A stretch of DNA of 64,000 nucleotides from CBDHDJ01 sp965261645 (GCA_965261645.1 CBDHDJ010000003.1:1054001-1118000); one strand, 5' to 3'; shown: positions 1-8,303, counted from the first letter of the stretch. Notes: a model not told the origin generated them from the sequence alone. Numbers and translations are program-made.

Positions 1-1
1 A

Positions 2-67
2 CTGGCGCTGCATGCGGGTGTGATCGATCCAAGTGTCATCGAGTATTTTGGATTGGAGGCTGAATAG
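2..67 (+). CDS. C-terminal end of an unrecognised protein cut by the window edge
   Basis: An open frame enters from the window edge and stops at TAG 65-67; the last residues read HAGVIDPSVIEYFGLEAE. With 21 residues no family can be assigned. The composition looks protein-like (acidic, no low complexity), and the next transposase remnant starts about 75 bases downstream, so this may be the tail of a gene whose surroundings were remodelled. It could equally be a chance frame. Confidence 0.25.
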   Translation: MALHAGVIDPSVIEYFGLEAE

Positions 68-140
68 CTGTCCCTCCCATTTATTCCATCTATCGCAGAA
101 TTCTTAGAATTGTTCATCACCACCGGATACCTTTTCCGGC

Positions 141-450
141 ATGCATAAGATCATCGAAATCTTCGCGGGCCGCGCGGCGCTCCACACAGAAATCCTTGCC
201 CTGAGACAGCAGGTAGCTGTCCTGAAACGGAAAAGGCCCCGGCCATCGCTTCGGATGGCGGATAGGTTTTTGGGTCATCCTGTCTTGCCTATGGCCTGGC
301 TGGCGCCACGCCCTGGTAATCGTCTGTCCCGAGACCGTCATCGGTTGGCACTGCAAGGGGTTCAGGCTTTTCTGGACAAGCCCGTCGTTCCGAGATACCC
401 AGATCCGCTTGGAGATGATCGATGCGGTACCGGCGGCGGGCGGGGCTTAG
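141..450 (+). pseudogene. Integrase-core (rve) transposase, N-terminal remnant, frameshifted
   Basis: The first frame reads RAALHTEILALRQQVAVLK and then RKRPRPSLRMADRF, the usual start of a group of integrase-core transposases that begin with a short helical leucine-rich segment. After about codon 42 the homology moves to another frame (FWVILSCLWPGWRHALVIV, then PETVIGWHCKGFRLFW), so there is an indel near base 268. The frame closes at TAG 448-450 and nothing of the DDE catalytic core remains. The matching C-terminal type of fragment (VGGLHHRYERLAA) occurs at the far right of the window. Non-functional remnant. Confidence 0.65.
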
Positions 451-575
451 GAGTTTCCCTCAAGCACCTCTTTGAGGATCAACTTGTCCAGCGTCAAGTC
501 AGAGACCGCATTGCGGAGACGGCTATTCTCCTTCTCAAGCTCCTTCAGGCGCTTGGCCTGATCGACGCGAAGGAG
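447..575 (-). pseudogene. IS3-family OrfA, C-terminal fragment
   Basis: The minus-strand residues LLRVDQAKRLKELEKEN followed by SRLRNAVSDLTLDKLILKEV are the leucine-zipper-like tail of IS3-family OrfA proteins, where the heptad pattern drives multimerisation. The N-terminal helix-turn-helix is missing and the reading frame runs back into the neighbouring OrfB remnant, so this is a junction of two different IS3 elements rather than one gene. Confidence 0.65.
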
Positions 576-728
576 CGGAGCCGGGGCGCCAAGGGCAAGG
601 ATCGCGGGGTCGATAGAGACGGCGGAGCGCGCCGGCATGGCGGGGGGGATGCGGCGAGGCGCCAGGCGGACCTGTTCGATCCCGTGCCGCAGTCCCCGGC
701 GGACGCGGCCATGGCCTGGGCAGTGGAA

Positions 729-1001
729 CATCAGCCGCTCAACAGTGCAGCGAGCGACATCGAAGCCTTCCCGCTGCAATTGCCGCCACACCTTGCGCAC
801 GCCGCAGACACGGAAGTTCTCTTCGAAGACGCGTCGGACCTCGGCCTTGAGAGCCATATCCCGCTTCGCCCGTGCCGACAGCCTGGCCGGATCGCGCCGC
901 CTGGCCACATGGTCGTAGTAGGTCGACGGGGCGATCGGCAGCACCTTGCAGATCGGCTCGACCCCGTGCGCCTCGCGGTGATCGTCGATGAACGCGATCA
1001 T
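729..1001 (-). pseudogene. IS3-family OrfB (transposase), N-terminal fragment
   Basis: About 91 residues survive, from MIAFIDDHREAHGVEPICKV to GFDVARCTVERLM. This is the HTH_21 region that precedes the DDE catalytic core in IS3 OrfB (the segment with PSTYYDHVARRRDPARLS is typical). The homology stops abruptly at VERLM, before the first catalytic Asp, so no active transposase can be made. It starts just downstream of and out of frame with OrfA, as expected for the usual -1 frameshift arrangement of IS3 elements. Confidence 0.75.
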
Positions 1002-1324
1002 GGCTTGAACCGGCGGTCGAGCTCCGCCTGGGCAAAATAGGCGCTCGCCTTGCGCAGGATCTCGTTGACCTGCCGGAGGTCGCGGCTCTCCCGCTCCAGG
1101 GTTTTCAACCGCTCGGCGACCTCGCTGGGGACGCCGGCGCGCACGCCGCTGTCGCGCTCGAACCTCTTCACCCACTCATTGAGCGTCTGCGCCGTGCAGC
1201 CGATCTTCCCAGCTATCAAGGAAACAGCCGCCCAACGCGAGGCGTGTTCGTCCTCGTGATCCAGAACCATCCGCACCGCACGGGCGCGAACCTCAGAAGA
1301 AAACCTGTTCCTTGTCTTGCTCAT
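998..1324 (-). CDS. IS3-family transposase OrfA
   Basis: A 108-residue protein, the normal size for IS3 OrfA, with an N-terminal helix-turn-helix (residues about 8-55, VRARAVRMVLDHEDEHAS then GCTAQTLNEWVKRFERDSG) and a C-terminal coiled coil (RLKTLERESRDLRQVNEIL). In an intact IS3 element it binds the terminal inverted repeats and is fused to OrfB by ribosomal frameshifting. Here its own OrfB is truncated, so the protein has no catalytic partner in cis. The start ATG is at 1322-1324, and the element's outer end lies near 1365. Confidence 0.85.
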   Translation of the reverse strand: MSKTRNRFSSEVRARAVRMVLDHEDEHASRWAAVSLIAGKIGCTAQTLNEWVKRFERDSGVRAGVPSEVAERLKTLERESRDLRQVNEILRKASAYFAQAELDRRFKP

Positions 1325-1662
1325 AATGGCTCCACTTTCTCAAGAGTTGGAGCCTCCGCCAAACCCGGCGCGGTTCAATGGGCGACCAAGCAATGGTGTT
1401 TTGGAAGCGTACGCAGAAGAACTAACGGGCTGCGCGAAACGTTGTTGCAGGCGGATGCGGATGGCCCCCTGCGGTCTGAGGATATCTGGCCACTGGATTT
1501 TGTCTGGTCGCTGGGTTTGATAGAGCCGACGGCATCTGCCTTTAGGAGTTCGCCGCAGCCTTGCCGTGAAGCCGGCATCCAGAACTCGTGGTTTCCTCAT
1601 AGGCACGCATGATGCTTCTAGTGGATTAATCGGATCGAAAGAGTCCGATTTGGGATTCCGTA
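1325..1662. other. No recognisable gene; left end of the IS3 fragment plus anonymous DNA
   Basis: The first 40 bases are the untranslated IS3 end. The rest holds only overlapping short frames on both strands with no recognisable motif, and I see no RNA gene or repeat array. Confidence 0.5.
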
Positions 1663-1800
1663 TTGTGCCGTGGCATGCGAGTCTGGCACATGCGCTGCGG
1701 AATCTCCTTCACAGTATCGGCCGGCGACGGTCAGCGATTGCGCGCGATCGTCGCGGACCCCAAGAGCCCGCAGAAGCACGTCTGGCGGGCGCCGGCAGGG
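1663..1800 (+). pseudogene. IS630-family transposase, N-terminal remnant
   Basis: One frame carries RLRAIVADPKSPQKHVWRAP, preceded by ISFTVSAGDGQ, which matches the start of a common alphaproteobacterial IS630 transposase lineage (a beta-strand, then RL.AIV.D...PQKHVWRA). No helix-turn-helix or DDE residues follow. It is not the same lineage as the three IS630 copies elsewhere in this window, which start MSVCIALRDDYDSIELR. Confidence 0.6.
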
Positions 1801-2042
1801 GTCTCAATAGCGGCATCTAAATGGGACCTTCTGGAGAAAGGTGCGACAGGAATGCTACCCGCTTCGCAAGGGTTTGGGCGCCGCCCTTGGCAGTTTGCTG
1901 GGGCCAGCAGCCGTCGCGGCCTTGAGGGCGGCGGAAGGGCGTCTCGCGGCGATTGCGAAGACCGCTTAGCGCGCCATGGCACGATCGGGTCTCACCGAAG
2001 GTGAAGCACTAGCTAGTCAGGACGCGCGGCACGGATTCCCGG

Positions 2043-3089
2043 TCACCAGCTGACATCCTGGTGCAAGACGCCGCGCAACGTGCGCAACTCCTCGAGCGCT
2101 TGCCCGGTGCCCATCGCTACGCACCCGAGCGGCTGGTTTGCGACCGAAACGGGGAGCCCGGTGGTGTGGCGCAGCACGTAGTCCATGTTGCCCAAGAGCG
2201 CGCCGCCGCCGGTCAAGACGATGCCCCTGTCGGCGATGTCGGCGGCGAGCTCGGGAGCAGTATTTTCGAGCGCCGCCTTGACCGCCTCGATGATCGCTCC
2301 CACCGGCTCGGCGAGGCTTTCGGCGATCTGCTGTTGGTCTATGACCAGTTCCTTGGGCACCCCGTTCATCAGGTCGCGGCCCTTGACGCTCATCGTCTCG
2401 CCGCTGCCGTTTTCAGGCCGACAAGCGGTGCCGATCGCGGTCTTGATGCGCTCGGCGCTGCCTTGGCCGATCAGCAAGTTGTGGTTGCGGCGGATATAGG
2501 CGATCACCGCCTCGTCCATCTTGTCGCCCCCGACCCGCACCGAGCGTGAATAGACGATTCCGCCTAACGAGATCACCGCGACCTCGGTGGTGCCACCGCC
2601 CATGTCGACCACCATCGAGCCGGTGGGTTCGGTCACCGGCAGTCCAGCGCCGATCGCCGCGGCTATCGGCTCTTCGATCAGGAACACCCGCCGCGCGCCT
2701 GCGCTCTCAGCCGATTCCTGGATCGCCCGGCGCTCGACCGTGGTCGAGCCCGAGGGCACCGCGACGATAACCTGGGGGCTGACGAAGTAGCGACGGGTCT
2801 GGGCCTTGCGGATGAAGTGCTTGATCATCTCCTCCGCGACATCGAAGTCAGCGATGACGCCGTCACGCAGGGGCCGGATTGCCTGAATGTTGCCGGGCGT
2901 GCGCCCCAGCATGAGCTTGGCCTCCTCGCCGACAGCCAGCACTTGGGTCTTGCCGCGGCGGGTAGCTATTGCCACCACCGAGGGCTCATCCAGGACGATA
3001 CCGCGGCCCTTGACGTAGACCAACGTGTTGGCGGTGCCAAGGTCGATCGCCATGTCCGCGGACAGCATGCCAAAGACGCGGCCGAACAT
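2043..3089 (-). CDS. mreB: Rod shape-determining protein MreB (copy 1)
   Basis: MreB is the bacterial actin homologue that polymerises under the inner membrane and positions the cell-wall elongation machinery. The 348 residues match the usual length. Actin-fold nucleotide motifs are present: phosphate-1 loop DLGTANTLVYVKGRG (about residues 17-31), phosphate-2 DMGGGTTEVAVISLGG (about 164-179) and the adenosine motif LTGGGALLGNMD (about 294-305). The N-terminal MFGRVFGMLS resembles the amphipathic membrane-binding start. It normally heads mreBCD, but neither mreC nor mreD follows; downstream is only IS debris. A copy differing by one residue (V to I in QVI-VAVP) lies in block 2. The frame appears intact and functional. 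Confidence 0.96.
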   Translation of the reverse strand: MFGRVFGMLSADMAIDLGTANTLVYVKGRGIVLDEPSVVAIATRRGKTQVLAVGEEAKLMLGRTPGNIQAIRPLRDGVIADFDVAEEMIKHFIRKAQTRRYFVSPQVIVAVPSGSTTVERRAIQESAESAGARRVFLIEEPIAAAIGAGLPVTEPTGSMVVDMGGGTTEVAVISLGGIVYSRSVRVGGDKMDEAVIAYIRRNHNLLIGQGSAERIKTAIGTACRPENGSGETMSVKGRDLMNGVPKELVIDQQQIAESLAEPVGAIIEAVKAALENTAPELAADIADRGIVLTGGGALLGNMDYVLRHTTGLPVSVANQPLGCVAMGTGQALEELRTLRGVLHQDVSW

Positions 3090-3620
3090 TCTATTTGTTT
3101 CCCTCGGCCGGGTGCCCTACTTGAGCCGGCCGTGTCGCTTTGCCAGGCCCTCGTACACCAGCCGCTCCGCGCTCGATCTCGCCGCGGGCCTCGTCATCGG
3201 CAAGTGCTATAGGCGTCACCCAGGGAGTTCCTCGAGTTGGTCATGGGCAGGACTTGCCGCGCCGCAAGGGCCGGGCGGTCAAGGCCCCTGGCTGGCGGGG
3301 CGGCCGCACTATCATGCGTCCCATCGCCGCCAGCATGCCGAGGTTCATCATGTTGCGACTTGACGAGGCTGACGACTTGTGCCGCGGGAAGATGCGGGTC
3401 GGATAGGTCGCCGCCGCCGCCCCGCACCGCGTTCGCCGCCAGGCTCCGCATCCCTGTTCCGCGGCCCGGCGCATGCGGCGGCGGTAGAGGGAGAGCAGAG
3501 CCAGAGACAAGGAGATCTTTCGAGGGAATGAGGCCCGGCGGAGCTATCGTAACGCACGGAGAATCAGATGATCTCGATCTACGCCTTCCGCCGAAACCGT
3601 CAGAGATGTCAACCAGGGAA
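3090..3620. other. Intergenic region between the HU-like gene and mreB
   Basis: About 530 bases upstream of mreB on the minus strand. All open frames here are short, arginine-rich and overlapping, and none resembles a known protein. The region should contain the mreB promoter and leader, but I cannot point to a convincing -35/-10 pair. Copy 2 carries a one-base length difference here (near 3583), consistent with lack of coding constraint. Confidence 0.5.
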
Positions 3621-3905
3621 TCAGGCGCCCGCCGCCCTCTTCAGCGCGGCCGCCGGCCGGAACTTCAGAACCTTGGAGGCCTTGATCCGGATCGCTTCGC
3701 CCGTCTGCGGATTGCGGCCCTCGCGCGCCCGGCGCTTGGTGATGGTGAAGGTGCCGAAGTTGCCGATGGTGTAGCGGCCTTCCTTCTTCGATTTCTTCAG
3801 CCCGGTCTCGATCTCGCCCAACACCAAGTCGACCGTGCGCTTGGACTCGACCTTGCTCATGTTGCCTTTCTTGGCGACGTTCTCGATGAATGCGGCTCTG
3901 CTCAT
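3621..3905 (-). CDS. HU/IHF-family DNA-binding protein (copy 1)
   Basis: A 94-residue histone-like protein. The start ATG 3903-3905 is chosen because AGAGG lies 9 bases upstream and the N-terminus MSRAAFIENVAKKG is the standard HU helix; an upstream in-frame start would add a non-conserved extension. The dimerisation helices are followed by GRYTIGNFGTFTI (about 47-59), the DNA-binding arm signature GRNPQTGEAIRIKASKVLKF and the alanine/lysine tail KRAAGA. HU proteins bend and wrap DNA and act in replication, recombination and transposition. It is an extra copy carried in a mobile context and duplicated at 24519-24803. Confidence 0.93.
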   Translation of the reverse strand: MSRAAFIENVAKKGNMSKVESKRTVDLVLGEIETGLKKSKKEGRYTIGNFGTFTITKRRAREGRNPQTGEAIRIKASKVLKFRPAAALKRAAGA

Positions 3906-4035
3906 GCTGTGTAGCCTCTTTACGTTCCCCAAACCGAATCGACCCTCGTAAGGGCACTACATATAGTAGGGTTTTGCTCAGGTGTACACAGAACTGCTCC
4001 GATAGCCCCATTTCCAACGGATTTGCTCGGACGGT
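3906..4035 (-). promoter_or_regulatory. Probable promoter region of the HU-like gene
   Basis: On the minus strand an AT-rich -10-like box TACTAT (part of CTACTATATGTAG) lies about 60 bases upstream of the start codon, and a TGTACA element sits a short distance further upstream. The spacing to a -35 box is not ideal. The assignment rests on position and base composition only. Confidence 0.35.
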
Positions 4036-4219
4036 CGTCAAGCTAGGTGTTCGCGGCGCGGCCGGGTACCGCATCAAGGAGGGCGAACCTCTGCGCGTGA
4101 CGGAACTCCTTTTTTTGGTCTGCCGCCGCTGCCATTATCGTGACCAGCCTATGAGTTTTTTCTGAATGTGGGTCGTGGCGCGGTGGCGCCAGGCTGCGTG
4201 ACGAGGGGAGGCCATATCG

Positions 4220-4414
4220 GTGGAAAACGTTAAACTGGAAGTCGTGGACGGGAACCGGCTTATTATTGAAGTCGATCTGAACCACCGCGGCGACATCAGC
4301 GCTTCGGGAAAGACCAAAAGGGTGGCGTCTACCCTGGGCAATGTCAGCGTTCAGGATGCCAATGGCGTCGAGGTCAAAATAGGGCTCAACGTTTACGTCA
4401 AACCCGGCGATTGA
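4220..4414 (+). CDS. 64-residue conserved protein of unknown function (copy 1)
   Basis: A GTG start at 4220 is supported by GAGGGGAG nine bases upstream. The product begins MENVKLEVVDGNRLIIEVDL and contains GKTKRVASTLGNVSVQDANG, then a short beta-rich tail ending YVKPGD. It has no signal peptide, membrane segment or cysteine. The alternating hydrophobic pattern suggests a small beta-barrel or sandwich. I do not recognise a characterised family. It is divergent from the HU gene with about 300 bases between them. The block-2 copy is interrupted by IS256. Confidence 0.7.
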   Translation: MENVKLEVVDGNRLIIEVDLNHRGDISASGKTKRVASTLGNVSVQDANGVEVKIGLNVYVKPGD

Positions 4415-4547
4415 CACCGGTTCGATCCGACTGCCCTTGGAGCCCCTGAAACCGGCGGGTTTTCCTCTACCGCGGCATTCAATGCCCTTGGCCGGGTTGC
4501 TGGCGCAATCGGCATCTGGTCGATAGCCACGAATGCGTATTCGCTGT

Positions 4548-5165
4548 TTATTCTCCGCTGACGATCATGGCCGTTGCTGCGCAGCCCGAGAGTACGCGGT
4601 CCAGGGCGGCGGCTTCGCGCCGGTCCACGGTGAGGCGGTATTTGAGCCGAACCGCGACAATGCGGGTGGCAAACCAGCATTGGTTCATTGGCGGCAGCCA
4701 TTGCGCTGCGTCGTAGGCGCATTTGCCGGATTTGCCGCAACGGTTCATCTCCGGGCTGGCCAGGGTAAGATTGAGCAGGTCGGTGGCGAAGCGCCGCCGG
4801 GTTTCGGCATCGGCGGCGCACAAGCCGCTGTCATGGGCTTCGGAGACGGCAACGACGTGTTCGATATCGGTTTCGAGAGTGCTCCGGAACAATCGGCCGC
4901 TATACGGGCCGTAGATCATGCTGCCCTGGGCGCTGACGATCCGCGCTTCGATCGATTGCGGGTAGGGATAATCGGCGCGGTTGTAGGGCGCGCAGCGATG
5001 TTCGGGGGCAACGGCAAGACCGCGCCACGTGTCCGAGTCCTGCATGGTCGCAGCGAAGAGCCCGGCGCTGTCCGCGAGGCCGTGTAATGCAAGCGCGGCC
5101 GCGGCAACTGCAAGAACCATCGCCGCCGTCCGCCGCCCGCGGTTTCGACGAATTCGTTTCATCAT
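4548..5165 (-). CDS. Secreted HNH endonuclease, DUF1524/GmrSD C-terminal-like (copy 1)
   Basis: A 205-residue product. The start at 5163-5165 is preceded by AAAGGAAAGGAT; the longer open frame upstream is low-complexity and not coding-like. Residues 1-40 form an arginine-rich N-region and a hydrophobic core (MVLAVAAAALALHGLA), a signal peptide or anchor. The nuclease core is DIEHVVAVSEAHDSG (about 100-114) with LLNLTLASPEMNR (130-142) and DAAQWLPPMNQC (152-163), the beta-beta-alpha metal motif of extracellular HNH nucleases. Four or more cysteines fit a periplasmic or secreted location. A role in nutrient scavenging or DNA degradation is inferred. It is duplicated at 26847-27464. Confidence 0.8.
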   Translation of the reverse strand: MMKRIRRNRGRRTAAMVLAVAAAALALHGLADSAGLFAATMQDSDTWRGLAVAPEHRCAPYNRADYPYPQSIEARIVSAQGSMIYGPYSGRLFRSTLETDIEHVVAVSEAHDSGLCAADAETRRRFATDLLNLTLASPEMNRCGKSGKCAYDAAQWLPPMNQCWFATRIVAVRLKYRLTVDRREAAALDRVLSGCAATAMIVSGE

Positions 5166-5338
5166 CTTGATCCTTTCCTTTCTGTGACTGCCCGGCAATC
5201 CGTCCGGCCTGAGGCAACTCTGCACTTTCCGGCGGGACAACAACGCAGGGGGCGTGGTTCGGGAAGCCGGCGCCGAGCCCCGATTGCCGGCTAGCCTGCT
5301 GAGATGCGCCGGACGACCAGGCGCTGGTTCGCCGGGAG

Positions 5339-5632
5339 TCAGCGCGCTGGGTCGTTCGCGTCCATGATGGCGATGATGACGTCGTCGAGGCTGCCTCTCG
5401 CGCCCATCAGGGTGTTCTCGAGATGGAGAAGCCGGTGTCGGAGCCCGGCGCGGTCGTCGCAGGAGGAGGTGCCGGGCAGACACATGATTGCGTTCCGCAG
5501 TTCGGCGAAGCGATCCGCCAGATCCTTCATGTGGGCGGTGGCTTCGCGTGCGCCCGTCCGTGCTTCCGGCAGGAACCCGCCGGGATCGGGCCGGCTGCCG
5601 GTCATGGAAAATGGTGTGATGATGTCGAACAT
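5339..5632 (-). CDS. Conserved hypothetical, 97 residues (copy 1)
   Basis: The start ATG 5630-5632 has GGAG six bases upstream; the product begins MFDIITPFSMTGSRPDPGGF. The C-terminal two-thirds are predicted helical (TAHMKDLADRFAELRNAI, then LRHRLLHLENTLMGARGSLDD) with two cysteines in between (CLPGTSSC). It could be a small helical regulator or phage-type protein, but no family is recognised. It lies on the same strand as the HNH nuclease gene downstream with about 170 bases between, so co-transcription is possible. Confidence 0.5.
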   Translation of the reverse strand: MFDIITPFSMTGSRPDPGGFLPEARTGAREATAHMKDLADRFAELRNAIMCLPGTSSCDDRAGLRHRLLHLENTLMGARGSLDDVIIAIMDANDPAR

Positions 5633-5842
5633 TGCGTTCTCCGTGGGTTGCAAGACAGAATGGCGGCGATGGCGGGATAATTGCCTCTCGTTCACCGCCC
5701 GGACCGCCCCAGCCGTGCTGCCCTCGGCCTCCATGTGCCGCAACGTGCGGGCGGGAGGGTCTCACTCAAAACGTTGCCGCGACCTGCTCCTGGCCCATCA
5801 TGCCGGGTGGCACGTTGCCAGCTGTAAACCGGCCGGTACGGT

Positions 5843-6034
5843 TCAATGGGTGGTTTCATCGCGGGCGGCGGACATGGCCCGGCCGGCGATGGCGGACCAG
5901 GCATTTCGATTCAGTCCGAGCTTGGCGTTCAGGCGATCACAAATCCGCTCCGCATCGTCGAGTGTGAGTCCAACCAACGCTGTGGGGATGTAGCCCGGGA
6001 TATCGGCGAAAACGATTCGTATCTGCTGCGGCAT
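5843..6034 (-). CDS. Small hypothetical, about 63 residues (copy 1)
   Basis: The product begins MPQQIRIVFADIPGYIPTAL and continues GLTLDDAERICDRLNAKLGLNRNAW. The segment LTLDDAERICDRLNAKLG, followed by a Trp/Ala stretch, resembles small alphaproteobacterial proteins of unknown role. No good ribosome-binding site precedes this ATG, and the frame is open upstream to 6169, so the start is uncertain. Copy 2 is shifted by 22299 bases and carries one substitution just upstream of this start. Confidence 0.45.
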   Translation of the reverse strand: MPQQIRIVFADIPGYIPTALVGLTLDDAERICDRLNAKLGLNRNAWSAIAGRAMSAARDETTH

Positions 6035-6226
6035 GATGTTGAAATCATAAGCGGGACAAAACGCGTAGACGGGGTCGTCGGGCAGCGTATGAGAATGGAA
6101 TGGACGCCTCCCGGTGACTGATGGCGGAGGGCCGGGGGGATGAGGTGGACCCTCGCGGGCCGACGGCATCTAAAGTGCCCAGAGGGGAAGATATGTGATC
6201 CTCCCAAGCAAACCGGAGGGTCCGAG

Positions 6227-7252
6227 ATGAAGTGTAACAAAACGGTCGTTGGCGTGGATACGGCGAAGAGGGTGTTTCAACTGTACTGGGTCGATATGGA
6301 GACGGGCGAGATCGTGGACTTGCGGCTGTCGCGGGCGAAGTTCCTGGAACACTTCGTCAATCGCGCGCCGTGCCTGGTCGCGATGGAGGCGTGCGGCGGC
6401 TCGCAGCACTGGGCGCGCCGGCTGCTGGCTCTCGGCCACCAGGTCCGGCTGCTGCCCGCGAAGATGGTCCGTCCCTTCGTCAAGACGAACAAGAACGACG
6501 CGGCGGATGCGGAAGCGATCTGCGAGGCGGTGACGCGTCCGACGATGCGCTTTGCGCCGGCGAAAAGCGCCGAGCAGCAATCGGTTTTGATGCTGCACCG
6601 GGCCCGTGAGCTGTTGGTCCGTCAACGCACGATGGTGATCAATGCGCTTCGCGGCCACTGTGCGGAGCTCGGACTGATCGTCGCTCAAGGGGCGTCGAAG
6701 GTGGAGGAACTGGTTGCCATCATCGAAGATCCCGGTGATGTGCGACTGCCCCCTCTGGCACGCGAGGCGCTTGGCTCTCTGGTTGAGCAGCTCCATTCCG
6801 CTCAGGCCCGGATCAAGCAGCTGGAGGCGACGCTTTTGGCTTGGCACCGATCCAACCAGGCGAGCCGCCGGCTTGCGACGATCCCTGGCGTCGGTGTCAT
6901 CACCGCGACGGCGCTGGTCGCGACGATCGGAGATGGCGCGCAGTTTCGCTCGGGCCGGCAGCTCTCGGCCTGGCTCGGTCTCGTGCCCCGACAACACTCG
7001 AGTGGCGGCAAGGACAGGCTGGGGCGGATCTCGAAGCGCGGGGATGGCTATATCAGGCGCTTGCTCGTGCATGGTGCGCGAAGCGTGCTGCGCTGGCGCC
7101 GCGCCAAGCCGGGCACGGGGCCTGGCTGGACCGACCGGCTCCTGGCGCGGCGGCCGACAAACATCGTGCTGGTCGCCATGGCCAATAAGACAGCCCGCGT
7201 CGCCTGGGCACTGCTCAGATACGAGCGTATCTACCGACCGACGCCCGCCTGA
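6227..7252 (+). CDS. IS110-family DEDD transposase, chimeric but full length
   Basis: A 341-residue recombinase with start ATG at 6227 behind CCGGAGGG. The N-terminal RuvC-like DEDD domain shows GVDTAKRVF (Asp), VAMEACGG (Glu) and KTNKNDAADAEAI (paired Asp). The C-terminal Tnp_20 domain has TIPGVGVITATALVA and RISKRGDGY, the latter with the conserved Ser. Both catalytic domains are intact and in frame, so activity is plausible. Residues 1 to about 85 belong to the block-2 lineage and the remainder to the 60050-60821 lineage. IS110 enzymes act with a structured non-coding RNA made from the element. Confidence 0.92.
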   Translation: MKCNKTVVGVDTAKRVFQLYWVDMETGEIVDLRLSRAKFLEHFVNRAPCLVAMEACGGSQHWARRLLALGHQVRLLPAKMVRPFVKTNKNDAADAEAICEAVTRPTMRFAPAKSAEQQSVLMLHRARELLVRQRTMVINALRGHCAELGLIVAQGASKVEELVAIIEDPGDVRLPPLAREALGSLVEQLHSAQARIKQLEATLLAWHRSNQASRRLATIPGVGVITATALVATIGDGAQFRSGRQLSAWLGLVPRQHSSGGKDRLGRISKRGDGYIRRLLVHGARSVLRWRRAKPGTGPGWTDRLLARRPTNIVLVAMANKTARVAWALLRYERIYRPTPA

Positions 7253-7486
7253 CCAGCTGGAAAGCGGATACAAACTTGCGAGGGTAACGACGATTTGATG
7301 GCGAAATAGGGCTCCACCCGAGATCGGCCAAACCCGAGGCATTGTCCGAGCATCAAGCTCGTTAGTCTGACTGGGCGCCGATCTCTCGGATTCCATCAGG
7401 GCCAGCGGTCAGCGTACCGCAGCGAAAAGGCCGGATACATGACTGCAAGCTCTACCGCCGTTTTAAGTCAGTTTCTCCCTTGCAAC
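7253..7486 (+). ncRNA. Candidate guide (bridge/seek) RNA region of the IS110 element
   Basis: About 234 non-coding bases separate the transposase stop from the right sub-terminal repeat, and nearly the same sequence follows the transposase at 60822-61063. In IS1111-type IS110 elements the guide RNA is encoded downstream of the transposase (established for the family). The exact RNA ends and the target- and donor-binding loops are not resolved by eye, so this is a positional inference. Confidence 0.45.
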
Positions 7487-7591
7487 ACCGGGGGCGTCCA
7501 TACATGACAATGCCCTTCATGCCCATGCCACTCATTCAGGTAGTTTTCAACGTCTCCAAAACCGGTGCAGCCATAATCCGGCCGTGCGGCC

Positions 7592-8203
7592 TCAGCCGTG
7601 GCCGGGAATGCCCTCGTAGGCATGCTCGCCCCAGACCTCCTCGACCTTCTTGTCACGGCCGCAACCCCAGCGATAGTAGCGGTAGCGGATCGGGTTCTTT
7701 TCATAATAGTTCTGGTGATAATCTTCGGCGGCGTAAAATGGCGTGGCGGCGAGGATCGGGGAGACAATCGGGTTTTTGAGTTTCTTTTGCACCGCGTTCC
7801 TTGAGGCCTCGGCACTGCCGCGCTGCTTCTCGTTCGCGACGAAGACGGCGGGTCGGTAGGACTCGCCGCGGTCGCAGAACTGGCCACCGCCATCGGTCGG
7901 GTCGACCGAGTGCCAGAAAGCGGTGAGCAGCGTCTCGTAGCTGACCTTTGCCGGATCGTAAGTGATCTCGACCGCCTCGTAGTGGCCTGTGCCGCCGGCC
8001 GAGACTTGCTTGTAGGTCGGGTTTTCTGTCTTGCCACCGGTATAGCCGGAGATCGTCGCGACTACGCCCGGCACCTTGTCGAAATCCGACTCGACGCACC
8101 AGAAGCAGCCGCCAGCGAAGATCGCCTTTTCGAGTTGCTGTGCGCTTGCGGCGTGAGTGAAGATCGAAAGTGCAGCGGCAACCGCCAGCATGATCCAATT
8201 CAT
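7592..8203 (-). CDS. msrA: Peptide-methionine (S)-S-oxide reductase MsrA, exported (copy 1)
   Basis: MsrA reduces methionine-S-sulfoxide in oxidised proteins or free methionine. Residues 1-21 are a signal peptide (MLAVAAALSIFTHAASA). The catalytic motif FAGGCFWCVESDF follows at about residues 29-41 with the nucleophilic Cys in GCFWC. SGYTGGKTENPTY, GTGHYEAVEITYDP and FWHSVDPT are family-typical, and a possible resolving Cys is in WGCGRDKK. The 203 residues suit an exported MsrA; no MsrB is adjacent. The start is taken at ATG 8201-8203 with GGAGACG upstream. A diverged copy is at 31361-31972, so this part of the duplication is older or gene-converted less. Confidence 0.95.
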   Translation of the reverse strand: MNWIMLAVAAALSIFTHAASAQQLEKAIFAGGCFWCVESDFDKVPGVVATISGYTGGKTENPTYKQVSAGGTGHYEAVEITYDPAKVSYETLLTAFWHSVDPTDGGGQFCDRGESYRPAVFVANEKQRGSAEASRNAVQKKLKNPIVSPILAATPFYAAEDYHQNYYEKNPIRYRYYRWGCGRDKKVEEVWGEHAYEGIPGHG

Positions 8204-8303
8204 GATACGTCTCCGTATTGTTGTAGCCCGGCATATATGGATACGGCTGGCGTAGCGGTGAACTGCGTGGCGATCACAATCGCGCGAGAGGATTATCTCC
8301 TTC

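Larger units (their letters stand above)
6101..7500 (+). mobile_element. IS110-family element, chimeric (IS1111-type ends)
   Basis: The left boundary is marked by TGGACGCCTCCCGGT (6101-6115). The right boundary carries the near-complement ACCGGGGGCGTCCA (7487-7500). Sub-terminal inverted repeats of this kind characterise the IS1111 group of IS110 elements. Left of about 6465 the DNA equals the IS110 in block 2 (28400 onward); right of that point it equals the IS110 right half at 60050-61077. The element is therefore a recombinant of two IS110 lineages. Confidence 0.75.

Noticed and set aside
141..1040. 299-codon plus-strand frame
   Set aside because: Only the first ~42 codons resemble a protein; the rest is antisense to IS3 OrfB/OrfA remnants.
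3237..3914. 225-codon plus-strand frame between mreB and the HU gene
   Set aside because: Largely antisense to the HU gene and present in a different form in copy 2 because of a small indel, so it is not conserved as a frame.
4548..5765. 405-codon version of the HNH nuclease gene
   Set aside because: The first 200 codons are low-complexity, overlap the 97-residue gene, and a signal peptide with ribosome-binding site begins at 5165.
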